A DNA stretch of 5,053 nt from Butyrivibrio sp. (GCA_017996845.1 JAGOGF010000166.1:1-5053), one strand, 5' to 3'; shown: positions 1 through 5,053, counted from the first letter of the stretch. Program-made: numbers and translations. Notes: generated by a model from the letters alone, not told the origin.

Positions 1-76
1 CACAAACACCTGCTTTTCCGGTACAACCTGTGCATCCGGCTGTCTGCTCACATTGAAAACAAAACATATCACTCAT
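1..76 (-). CDS. hcp: Hybrid cluster protein (hydroxylamine/NO reductase), N-terminal fragment
   Basis: Only the first 25 codons are in the window; the gene continues past the left edge. The translation begins MSDMFCFQCEQTAGC and continues TGCTGKAGVC. The early FCFQCEQT block followed by closely spaced cysteines is the N-terminal iron-sulfur ligand region typical of clostridial Hcp (known family: prismane/hybrid cluster proteins, cytoplasmic, reducing nitric oxide or hydroxylamine at a hybrid Fe-S-O cluster). The ATG at 74-76 is preceded by GAAAGGGG (82-89) with a 5-base spacer, which fixes the start. It lies 52 bases downstream of the ferredoxin-like gene on the same strand with no convincing terminator or promoter between them, so the two are probably cotranscribed. 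The hybrid cluster ligands lie outside the window and cannot be checked. Confidence 0.9.
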   Translation of the reverse strand, partial: MSDMFCFQCEQTAGCTGCTGKAGVC

Positions 77-89
77 ATTTTCCCCTTTC

Positions 90-108
90 GTGCCGCGCGA
101 TGCGGCGC
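90..108 (-). other. G+C-rich hairpin in the ferredoxin-hcp intercistronic gap
   Basis: GCCGC (92-96) and GCGGC (102-106) form a perfect 5-bp stem around a 5-base loop. One mismatched pair and a closing G-C pair extend it to 90/108. On the transcribed minus strand it lies directly upstream of the hcp Shine-Dalgarno site and is followed by CACGAAAGGGG rather than a U-run, so it is not a standard terminator. It could be an mRNA processing or stability element; that role is inference only. Confidence 0.35.
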
Positions 109-128
109 TCTTAAAATGTTTCACACAA

Positions 129-860
129 TCAGTCGAGGATTTCTCCATCGGTTGAAAGTGTAACGACCTGCCATGGAATCATTTTGCCGCTTCTCTGCAG
201 CGCAGTTTTAACGGCATATTCAATGCCGCCGCAGCAGGGAACCTGCATACGAACGACAGTAACGCTTTTAATATTGTTATTTATCAGGATTTCAGTCAGT
301 TTATCTGCATAGTCGGCATCATCCAGTTTCGGGCATCCGATCAGTGTTACGTGACCTTTTACGAAACGTGCATGAAAATCAGCACGTGCATAGGCTGTGC
401 AGTCAGCTGCAACAAGAAGCCTCGCATGATCAAAGTAAGGCGCATTGACAGGAGCCAGCTGTATCTGAACAGGCCATGTAGTAAGTTCGGATACGGAACC
501 GGAGGAAACTTCCACAGCGTTTTCTGCCGCCGGGCGTAAAGCTGCCGGAGCGCTGCCCGGACAGGAATGGTTTATGGTATGTGCAGCGCTTCCGGGACAT
601 CCGGAATGCGTTGTAGCATTTCCCTGCGCTTTGGAGCGCAGAACTGCTTCCTGATCATATGCTGCAGCTTCCCGTTCGGTGAAGGTAATTGCACCGGTCG
701 GACAGGCAGGCAGACAATCACCAAGGCCGTCGCAGTAATCATCGCGCATCAGCCTGGCTTTTCCATCCACCATTGCGATTGCTCCTTCATGACATGCAGC
801 TGCGCATGCACCGCATCCATTGCATTTTTCTGTATCAATCTGAATGATTTTTCTTTTCAT
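129..860 (-). CDS. Ferredoxin-like 4Fe-4S protein of the hcp locus, 243 aa
   Basis: Probably a cytoplasmic electron-transfer protein serving Hcp, inferred from the iron-sulfur motifs and the next gene. Residues 1-60 form a bacterial ferredoxin fold. Motif 1 is complete (C13, C16, C19, C23). Motif 2 is C43, C49, C53 followed by PTGAI, with Leu at 46 where the second cysteine is expected, so the second cluster lacks a normal ligand. Residues 85-107 carry two CPGSA copies (C88, C100) in a short linker repeat. A conserved-looking C-terminal domain (about 145-243) contains AADCTAYA (C154), IGCPKLD (C176) and VPCCGG (C209, C210), suggesting a further metal or redox site. The ATG at 858-860 has GAAGGGAG (868-875) 7 bases upstream. 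The stop is TGA at 129-131. Locally G+C-rich (38 of 60 bases at 541-600). Cluster-binding protein is well supported; the exact reaction is unknown. Confidence 0.85.
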   Translation of the reverse strand: MKRKIIQIDTEKCNGCGACAAACHEGAIAMVDGKARLMRDDYCDGLGDCLPACPTGAITFTEREAAAYDQEAVLRSKAQGNATTHSGCPGSAAHTINHSCPGSAPAALRPAAENAVEVSSGSVSELTTWPVQIQLAPVNAPYFDHARLLVAADCTAYARADFHARFVKGHVTLIGCPKLDDADYADKLTEILINNNIKSVTVVRMQVPCCGGIEYAVKTALQRSGKMIPWQVVTLSTDGEILD

Positions 861-877
861 CAGAAAACTCCCTTCGT

Positions 878-899
878 GAAATCATATTGAAATGATATT
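878..899. repeat. 11-bp tandem direct repeat upstream of the ferredoxin gene
   Basis: GAAATCATATT (878-888) is followed immediately by GAAATGATATT (889-899), identical except for C/G at the sixth base. Because of that difference, ATCAT (881-885) and ATGAT (892-896) are also inverted repeats. The pair lies in the predicted 5' leader of the ferredoxin-hcp transcript, upstream of its ribosome binding site. Period and identity are read directly; function is unknown. Confidence 0.5.
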
Positions 900-902
900 C
901 TT

Positions 903-931
903 TTGCGTTTCTGAGAAAAGTGTAATACAAT
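903..931 (+). promoter_or_regulatory. Predicted sigma-A promoter of the Crp-family regulator
   Basis: A -35 candidate TTGCGT (903-908) is separated by 17 bases from a -10 candidate TACAAT (926-931, five of six consensus bases). The start would be near A938, about 38 bases before the regulator ATG. The palindrome at 947-960 would then lie just downstream of the start, as expected for autorepression. Confidence 0.5.
912..924 (-). promoter_or_regulatory. Predicted -10 and start of the ferredoxin-hcp promoter
   Basis: On the minus strand TACACT (plus 919-924) is a four-of-six match to the -10 consensus, with a purine start at about 912. No good -35 exists at normal spacing. The palindrome at 947-960 is centred 41.5 bases upstream of this start, the class II activator position known for Crp/Fnr proteins. 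The weak -35 and the spacing together suggest an activator-dependent promoter. The start position is inferred. Confidence 0.35.
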
Positions 932-946
932 TCACAAAGCAAGTAT

Positions 947-960
947 GTTGCAAATGCAAC
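947..960. promoter_or_regulatory. Palindromic operator, probable HcpR site
   Basis: GTTGC-AAAT-GCAAC is a perfect inverted repeat with 5-bp arms and a 4-base centre (the two bases next to the centre also pair). This is the spacing of Crp/Fnr-family sites. It sits between the divergent regulator and ferredoxin-hcp genes, 2 bases before the regulator's AAAGGAGA. From memory, clostridial HcpR sites have the form GTAAC-N4-GTTAC, so this is the same layout with one different base per half-site. One site could serve both directions. Confidence 0.7.
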
Positions 961-962
961 GT

Positions 963-970
963 AAAGGAGA
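963..970 (+). promoter_or_regulatory. Ribosome binding site fixing the regulator start
   Basis: AAAGGAGA ends 5 bases before the ATG at 976. The reading frame is open upstream to an ATG at 892, but that would translate the promoter and operator and has no comparable site, so 976 is the start. Confidence 0.85.
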
Positions 971-975
971 AAGAT

Positions 976-1656
976 ATGAAAAATAATGATATCGCGGTAA
1001 TTATGCATTCGGATTTGTTTCAGGGAGTGGGAGAGAAGGAGACAGAATCCATGTTGGGATGCCTCTCTGCAGAGAGAAAGACCTACGAAAAAGGTGCGTA
1101 TATATACCGCTATGGAGATAGGATAGATACGATCGGACTGATTACGGCAGGAACTGCCAATGTAATAAATGAAGATTATTGGGGAAACAGAAATATTGTG
1201 ACGGTGATTGAACCGGGAGAGACATTTGCAGAAAGTTATGCAGGGGTTGGACTGCCGATTGGCGTCAGTGTAGAGTGTCTTGAGAAAACACAGGTCATTT
1301 TCCTGAATATCAGGAGAGTACTGACTACCTGCTCTTCCGCCTGCGCATTTCATACGAGACTGATTCAGAATCTGATTACCCTTCTGGCGTCCAAAAATCT
1401 GTTGATGAATGAGAAGCTGATGTATCTGACCAGAAGAAATACAAGAGACAAACTGCTGGCATATTTATCTGCCGAGTCCATGAAAAAAAAATCTGCGAGC
1501 TTTTCAATCCCGTTTGACAGGCAGCAGCTTGCAGATTTTTTATCGGTAGACAGAAGTGCAATGTCAGGAGAACTTTCCAGAATGCAGAAAGAAGGAATTA
1601 TTTCATATAAGAAGAATCAGTTCACGATCTGTTCCTCACTTGTAGAAAGTGATTAG
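976..1656 (+). CDS. hcpR: Crp/Fnr-family transcriptional regulator, likely HcpR, 226 aa
   Basis: Cytoplasmic DNA-binding regulator. Residues about 13-125 form the cyclic-nucleotide-like beta-barrel sensor domain (YEKGAYIYRYGDRIDTIGLI; TVIEPGETFAES). A long dimer helix follows (about 126-150), then a Crp-type winged helix-turn-helix (about 156-220). Its helix-turn-helix region is IPFDRQQLADFLSVDRSAMS followed by GELSRMQKEGII, with DRSAMSGELSRM as recognition helix. Cysteines are at 29, 101, 119, 123 and 219; the N-terminal cysteine cluster of classical FNR is absent, so an FNR-type 4Fe-4S switch is unlikely. A CSSAC-AFH segment (119-125) could hold a ligand or redox site. The hcpR assignment rests on divergence from ferredoxin-hcp with a palindromic site between them; known HcpR proteins respond to nitric oxide or nitrosative stress. 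Symbol confidence is lower than family confidence. Its stop TAG overlaps the stop of the convergent membrane-protein gene. Confidence 0.85.
   Translation: MKNNDIAVIMHSDLFQGVGEKETESMLGCLSAERKTYEKGAYIYRYGDRIDTIGLITAGTANVINEDYWGNRNIVTVIEPGETFAESYAGVGLPIGVSVECLEKTQVIFLNIRRVLTTCSSACAFHTRLIQNLITLLASKNLLMNEKLMYLTRRNTRDKLLAYLSAESMKKKSASFSIPFDRQQLADFLSVDRSAMSGELSRMQKEGIISYKKNQFTICSSLVESD
1636..1652. terminator. Weak hairpin at the convergent gene ends
   Basis: TCACTT (1636-1641) and AAGTGA (1647-1652) form a 6-bp stem with a 5-base loop, inside the last codons of the regulator and directly before the overlapping stops. There is no U-run on either strand and the stem has only two G-C pairs. It is the only terminator-like structure found at this convergent junction, and probably weak if functional at all. 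Confidence 0.2.
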
Positions 1657-2486
1657 TGTCTGTGCCTTTTCTGCTTCACAACATCCTCTCTTTTGTGCCG
1701 GAGAAACACGTGCACGATCAGGATGGAAATATCCATAAAAAGGTGTGCGATCAGAATACTGACGATGACACCGTTTGATTTCAAAAGAAATTTTGTTGCA
1801 AAGCCGACCCAGCACATGAGGCCGGAATAAAGAATGATCAGAAGAAGTAAAGGAAGATTTTCCCAGAGATTACGCATGGTCTGTGAAAAATCTTTCCAGG
1901 TAAAATCAAAGTATATGAATCGTCCGATGACCAGCCCGACAAAGTAAATGATCAGTTCATTATAGTTGGTATCGTTATAAATAAATCGAATGTATAGAAA
2001 AATCAGGATCATATAAAAAGTGCTGACCAGTCGAATGGAAGCTTTCTGCGCAGGTTTCAGTGTTCGAAGCGGTACATAACAGTGGTCAAGCAGGGTATTC
2101 AGAAAAACAGACATAAAAATAAAGGCCATCAGCAGAACATCCGAATAACGGTTCCAGAAAATCCGGTATTCCCGGATTTTCATAAAGCGATCGATCAGAT
2201 AATAGGCAGCGAGAAAGAACAGAATGGAGGTACTGGAAAAAACCAGTTCATAAAAGCGTTCTACAACCTGACAGGTTTCCAGATTGATCATTTTGGTTTT
2301 CTTTTTTCCCGGAAGGGGTTTCGCAGAATAATCAGGATTGTCAGAGCCGGAATCATTTTTATCCGTCATTCTGCGGGCATCCAGAAAAATAAGGCCAAGA
2401 ACGATAAGCAGTCCGAAAAATGCCACAATCAGAAACCAGGTTGCATTTTTCCAGTCAAGATAATGTGCAACATATTTGTTATTCAT
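1653..2486 (-). CDS. Multi-pass membrane protein of unknown function, 277 aa
   Basis: I do not recognise the family. Seven hydrophobic helices are visible at about 16-35, 80-98, 114-133, 151-169, 178-195, 211-229 and 240-262. A hydrophilic loop (37-79) with an Asp/Ser-rich stretch and a KKKTK cluster separates helix 1 from the rest. The tail after helix 7 is strongly basic (RHKRE, KQKRHRH), which suggests a cytoplasmic C-terminus and, with seven helices, an outside N-terminus; the basic loop at 99-113 fits that topology poorly. No nucleotide-binding, protease or transporter signature is evident. Candidate polar membrane residues include D134, H135, H248 and D252. The ATG at 2484-2486 has a modest AAAGG site (2493-2497) 6 bases upstream. 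It is divergent from the exporter operon and convergent with the regulator, overlapping the latter by 4 bases. Codons and composition look like the neighbours'. Confidence 0.75.
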   Translation of the reverse strand: MNNKYVAHYLDWKNATWFLIVAFFGLLIVLGLIFLDARRMTDKNDSGSDNPDYSAKPLPGKKKTKMINLETCQVVERFYELVFSSTSILFFLAAYYLIDRFMKIREYRIFWNRYSDVLLMAFIFMSVFLNTLLDHCYVPLRTLKPAQKASIRLVSTFYMILIFLYIRFIYNDTNYNELIIYFVGLVIGRFIYFDFTWKDFSQTMRNLWENLPLLLLIILYSGLMCWVGFATKFLLKSNGVIVSILIAHLFMDISILIVHVFLRHKREDVVKQKRHRH

Positions 2487-2540
2487 GATAAAAGCCTTTC
2501 ATTATTTTAGATTGATATAAAACAGATACACCAGAAAATC

Positions 2541-2549
2541 AGTATACCA
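2541..2549 (-). promoter_or_regulatory. Extended -10 promoter candidate for the membrane-protein gene
   Basis: Reading the minus strand gives TGGTATACT: an extended TG-N motif joined to TATACT (five of six consensus bases). The expected -35 region (about 2564-2569) is a poor match and falls inside the dyad at 2564-2587. The start would be near 2534, about 48 bases before the ATG. Confidence 0.45.
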
Positions 2550-2563
2550 CCATCGTGCAGGAA

Positions 2564-2587
2564 TGAATCGCCATAATTGCCGATTCA
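2564..2587. promoter_or_regulatory. 24-bp imperfect dyad between divergent genes, operator-like
   Basis: TGAATCG (2564-2570) and CGATTCA (2581-2587) are perfect inverted repeats. Inside them CA (2572-2573) pairs with TG (2578-2579), giving nine matched pairs of twelve around one centre. It covers the -35 region of the minus-strand promoter candidate and lies about 33 bases upstream of the plus-strand candidate. There is no U-run, so a terminator is unlikely. A regulator site is the simplest reading; no regulator gene for it is in the window. Confidence 0.4.
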
Positions 2588-2619
2588 GGAAAACTTAAGG
2601 AAATATTATTCTGTATCTG

Positions 2620-2628
2620 TGATAAGAT
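2620..2628 (+). promoter_or_regulatory. Extended -10 promoter candidate for the ABC exporter operon
   Basis: TGATAAGAT combines the TG-N extension with TAAGAT (four of six -10 consensus bases). No good -35 is present at 16-18 bases. The start would be near 2635, leaving a leader of about 55 bases before the exporter ATG. Weak evidence; the position between the dyad and the gene is what supports it. Confidence 0.3.
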
Positions 2629-2689
2629 AGTTTTTGTGTAAGACAATTGAAATAATGGGAATGAATGTTTTGAAGATGTGGATGAAAAC

Positions 2690-4444
2690 ATGAAAAATGT
2701 AGAGAAAGTAACAGCACCGGATCATATCCTGTCCTATTTCAGACTTGAGGCTGTACCGCTTTTGATCGTAACAGTCTCAGGAATTCTATATAATGTGGGG
2801 ATGGTAGCCGGCCCATATTTTGAGGGACAGATGGCACAGTGCCTGTATGATATTATAAAAGGGACAAAAACATATCAGAATATGCTGATACTGGCAGCAG
2901 TTTACCTGGCGGTTATTTTTTTCGTACAGGTAATGCGTTGTTTCAAAAGATTTTATGTGCGGCGTTTTGCCAATGACACCAGCAGGAATATGCGGCATAT
3001 GCTTTATAACAGTCTCGTAAATATGAGCTATGAGGAACTGGAACGGCAAAAACTGGGCAGCATCATGACCAAAGCGGTTGGGGATGTGGATGCTTGTGTG
3101 GAAGGTATGCGGAAATTTACAACGGAGGTTTTTGATACCGGGGTGGTACTGGTCGCATATCTTGTAATGCTGTTTTCCTATGACTGGCGTCTTGCAGCTC
3201 TTTCTGCCTCTTTTACGCTGGCAGCATATTTTATTGCAGGCAGACTCAAAACCGTTGTTACAAAGTTCAGTGCGGCTTATCGTAAAAGTGCAGGACGCTT
3301 GAATCAGGTAACGATGGACCGGGTAGGAAATGCGCTCACGTACAGAGTATACGGGTGCGATGTGCAGAAGGATATGCATTATGAATCGTATCTTGCAGAT
3401 TATGAGAAAAGTGCAATCCTGGCCAATTTATGGGAAAGCACGATGCAGCCTCTCTACAATATCATTTCCATGTGTGGGATTGTACTGATTCTGTTTCTGG
3501 GGTCCCGCAATGTGCTGGGAACAGGATGGAAGGTCTGGAATATCGCGGCTTTTACTACCTTTATGTCCTGTTTTGCCAAAATGGCAAGTAAATCTTCCAA
3601 AGCCGCGAAACTTTTTAATGCAGTACAGAAAGCACAGGTATCATGGAAACGGATCAAACCGCTGATGAAAGAATATATTGAAAAAAGTACGGATTCAGCG
3701 CTGGATTTTGCATCAGGTGTTCCCCTTACGGTCAGGAATCTGAATGTCACATGGGAAGATGGTCAGAAGGTGCTTTCTGACATCAATTTTGAGGCGGCTC
3801 CGGGTCAGATCATCGGAATTACGGGCCCGGTAGCCTGTGGTAAAACGACCCTGGCAAGAGTGCTGATCGGGGAACTTGCGTACGAAGGCAGCATTAAGCT
3901 TGGAATGACGGAATATTCAGAAATGAGTGATTACGAGAAGAGCCGGATGATTTCCTATCTGGGGCACCAACCGGAACTGATGAGTGATACGTTGGAAGAA
4001 AATGTATGTCTGGGGGAGAAAAAAGAGACGGATTCCTATTTCAGGGCAGTATGCATGGACGAGGAAATCCGTAAAATGCCGCTGAAGGAAAAAACTTCTG
4101 TGGGAAGCGGCGGGATAAGACTTTCCGGTGGGCAACAGGCAAGATGCGCGCTTGCACGTACCCTTTATCATGATGCGCAGATTCTGATTCTGGATGATCC
4201 TTTTTCGGCAGTGGATCAGAAAACGGAACAGGAAATATTTGACAATCTGAAAAAAATGGCAGAAGGGCGTACCATTCTGCTGATATCGCACAGACTGAAA
4301 CTTTTTCCACAAATGGACAAAGTCCTTTTTATGGAAAAAGGACATGCCGTATTTTCTTCCCATGCGGATCTGCTGCGTACCAATCAGATATACGCAGGAC
4401 TTTTTGGGGCACAGATGAACGGAGGGACGGAATATGCAGAGTAA
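2690..4444 (+). CDS. ABC exporter half-transporter (TMD-NBD), degenerate-site subunit, 584 aa
   Basis: Inner-membrane ABC exporter subunit. Six membrane helices lie in the first 300 residues (about 20-40, 63-83, 147-165, 167-185, 254-273, 282-300). The ATPase domain follows: A-loop W355, Walker A GPVACGKT (379-386), Q-loop Q427, signature LSGGQ (478-482), Walker B ILILD (498-502), D-loop SAVD and switch His H534 (ISHRL). The residue after Walker B is Asp503, not the catalytic Glu. This is known for the degenerate-site subunit of heterodimeric exporters such as BmrC and TM287, so the overlapping next gene is the natural partner and should carry the working Glu. Substrate is unknown (drug, peptide or lipid possible). 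Start: ATG 2690 has GGA 7 bases upstream; an in-frame GTG at 2678 would add 4 residues but has no ribosome site at normal spacing. Family assignment is firm. Confidence 0.93.
   Translation: MKNVEKVTAPDHILSYFRLEAVPLLIVTVSGILYNVGMVAGPYFEGQMAQCLYDIIKGTKTYQNMLILAAVYLAVIFFVQVMRCFKRFYVRRFANDTSRNMRHMLYNSLVNMSYEELERQKLGSIMTKAVGDVDACVEGMRKFTTEVFDTGVVLVAYLVMLFSYDWRLAALSASFTLAAYFIAGRLKTVVTKFSAAYRKSAGRLNQVTMDRVGNALTYRVYGCDVQKDMHYESYLADYEKSAILANLWESTMQPLYNIISMCGIVLILFLGSRNVLGTGWKVWNIAAFTTFMSCFAKMASKSSKAAKLFNAVQKAQVSWKRIKPLMKEYIEKSTDSALDFASGVPLTVRNLNVTWEDGQKVLSDINFEAAPGQIIGITGPVACGKTTLARVLIGELAYEGSIKLGMTEYSEMSDYEKSRMISYLGHQPELMSDTLEENVCLGEKKETDSYFRAVCMDEEIRKMPLKEKTSVGSGGIRLSGGQQARCALARTLYHDAQILILDDPFSAVDQKTEQEIFDNLKKMAEGRTILLISHRLKLFPQMDKVLFMEKGHAVFSSHADLLRTNQIYAGLFGAQMNGGTEYAE
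4421..4426 (+). promoter_or_regulatory. Ribosome binding site for the second exporter gene
   Basis: GGAGGG lies inside the last codons of the first exporter gene, 7 bases before the ATG at 4434. It is far stronger than the site before the first gene, and the overlap suggests coupled translation of the two subunits. Confidence 0.8.
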
Positions 4445-5053
4445 TAATCACGCTGACCTGCGGTCCATACTTCTGGAGACCATCCGAAAAGCACCGGTAA
4501 TGAGTGCAATGACTTTTCTGATCATCATCGGTGCTGTAATAACGGCACTCTTTCCGCCCCTCTTTCTTCAGAAAATGATAGACGGACTCATAAACAAAGA
4601 AAGAATCTCGCTGCAAATGGCGTTATTCTATTTTGGTATGATTGCAGTATCCGGGATACTGGAAGCGGGACAAAATGTAATGATTACAGTTTTGGGGCAG
4701 AAGATCATGCATGGTCTTCGCAGCAAAATGTGTGACAAACTGCACCGGCTTCCGGCTGCATATTATACAGCCAACGAAAGCGGGAAGATCACATCCCGGT
4801 TTGTGAATGATGCAGATGTTGTGGATGCTCTTTTTACGGATGGAATCATCGGAATGTTTGCGGATGCATGCAGTGTAATCAGTATTCTGATCATGATCTG
4901 CATTCTGAGCAAAGGACTGGGGATACTGATGCTGATTGTGACACCTGTTTTGTTTGTGGTGACGCGCATTTTTCAGAAGAAAATGCTGGCAGCACAGATG
5001 GAAAACCGGATTGCAATCAGTAAGGTTAATAATCATATTCCCGAAACCATCCG
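4434..5053 (+). CDS. ABC exporter half-transporter, second subunit, N-terminal part
   Basis: Open to the right edge: 206 complete codons, no stop. The protein begins MQSNNHADLRSILLETIRKA and has the membrane domain of a type IV (ABC-B-like) exporter. Helices are visible at about 23-45, 64-86, 138-157 and 160-178. The stretch YYTANESGKITSRFVNDADV (110-129) matches the conserved segment between helices 2 and 3 of exporters (usually FF...TGEL.SR..ND). The ATPase domain lies beyond the window. The start at 4434 overlaps the first subunit's stop by 11 bases and has GGAGGG upstream, so the two are one operon and probably one heterodimer. Known heterodimers pair a degenerate-site subunit with one holding the Glu; that prediction for this gene cannot be tested here. 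Confidence 0.88.
   Translation, partial: MQSNNHADLRSILLETIRKAPVMSAMTFLIIIGAVITALFPPLFLQKMIDGLINKERISLQMALFYFGMIAVSGILEAGQNVMITVLGQKIMHGLRSKMCDKLHRLPAAYYTANESGKITSRFVNDADVVDALFTDGIIGMFADACSVISILIMICILSKGLGILMLIVTPVLFVVTRIFQKKMLAAQMENRIAISKVNNHIPETI

Noticed and set aside
90..108. Rho-independent terminator between the ferredoxin gene and hcp
   Set aside because: The stem is short and followed by GAAAGGGG instead of a U-run on the transcribed strand.
129..860. HdrB-type heterodisulfide reductase subunit, from the C-x32-CC spacing
   Set aside because: The required downstream CXXC is missing and only 33 residues remain after the CC pair; kept only as a loose resemblance.
351..890. Two plus-strand cysteine-rich open frames opposite the ferredoxin-like gene
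   Set aside because: The cysteines come from reading the complement of a cysteine/alanine-rich gene; no start signals or family resemblance.
892..975. 28-codon N-terminal extension of the regulator from an upstream ATG
   Set aside because: It would translate the predicted promoter and operator, has no ribosome site, and does not look like the start of a Crp-family protein; ATG 976 has AAAGGAGA.
835..1353. Minus-strand open frame of 172 codons opposite the regulator
   Set aside because: Its translation has no recognisable domain, it crosses the divergent promoter region and overlaps the ferredoxin gene start; a shadow of the real gene.
2786..4363. Minus-strand open frames opposite the first ABC exporter gene
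   Set aside because: The plus-strand frame carries every ABC motif, and the antisense translations have no known features or ribosome sites.
4329..5036. Minus-strand open frames opposite the second exporter gene
   Set aside because: The plus strand is open throughout with GGAGGG and an exporter membrane domain; the antisense frames are His/Cys-rich noise.
1..5053. Insertion sequences, CRISPR arrays, tRNA or rRNA genes
   Set aside because: No transposase frame, regularly spaced repeats, or structured RNA signature was found on reading both strands.

Overview
The window looks like a chromosomal segment of an anaerobic Firmicute, most likely a clostridial or Lachnospiraceae-type gut bacterium. 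This rests on purine-rich Shine-Dalgarno sites (GAAGGGAG, AAAGGAGA, GGAGGG), moderate-to-low G+C, the hybrid cluster protein plus ferredoxin plus Crp-type regulator locus, and a paired ABC exporter of a type common there. This is an inference from gene content; no rRNA or other phylogenetic marker is present.

Left part (1-1656): a nitrosative/redox stress locus. On the minus strand, an unusual cysteine-rich ferredoxin-like protein (129-860) is followed after 52 bases by the first 25 codons of hcp, hybrid cluster protein (1-76, cut by the window edge). Divergent from them is a Crp/Fnr-family regulator (976-1656), a likely HcpR. The 115-base space between the divergent genes holds one perfect palindromic half-site pair (GTTGC-N4-GCAAC, 947-960). 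Its position fits activation of the ferredoxin-hcp promoter (centred about 41.5 bases upstream of a predicted start) and self-repression of the regulator (just downstream of its predicted start). An 11-bp tandem repeat lies in the predicted ferredoxin leader.

Middle (1653-2486): a minus-strand integral membrane protein with about seven helices, which I do not recognise. Its stop codon overlaps that of the regulator tail to tail, leaving no room for an intergenic terminator.

Right part (2487-5053): a 203-base divergent intergenic region with two extended -10 promoter candidates and a 24-bp imperfect dyad between them. After it comes a plus-strand two-gene operon for a heterodimeric ABC exporter. 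The first half-transporter (2690-4444) is complete and has Asp instead of the catalytic Glu after Walker B, as in the degenerate-site subunit of BmrCD- or TM287/288-type exporters. The second (from 4434) overlaps it by 11 bases and runs off the window before its ATPase domain.

Working picture: HcpR senses NO-type stress and switches on the ferredoxin-like electron carrier and Hcp. The membrane protein and exporter form a separate divergent unit that may share one regulator through the central dyad. No mobile elements, RNA genes or CRISPR arrays were seen.
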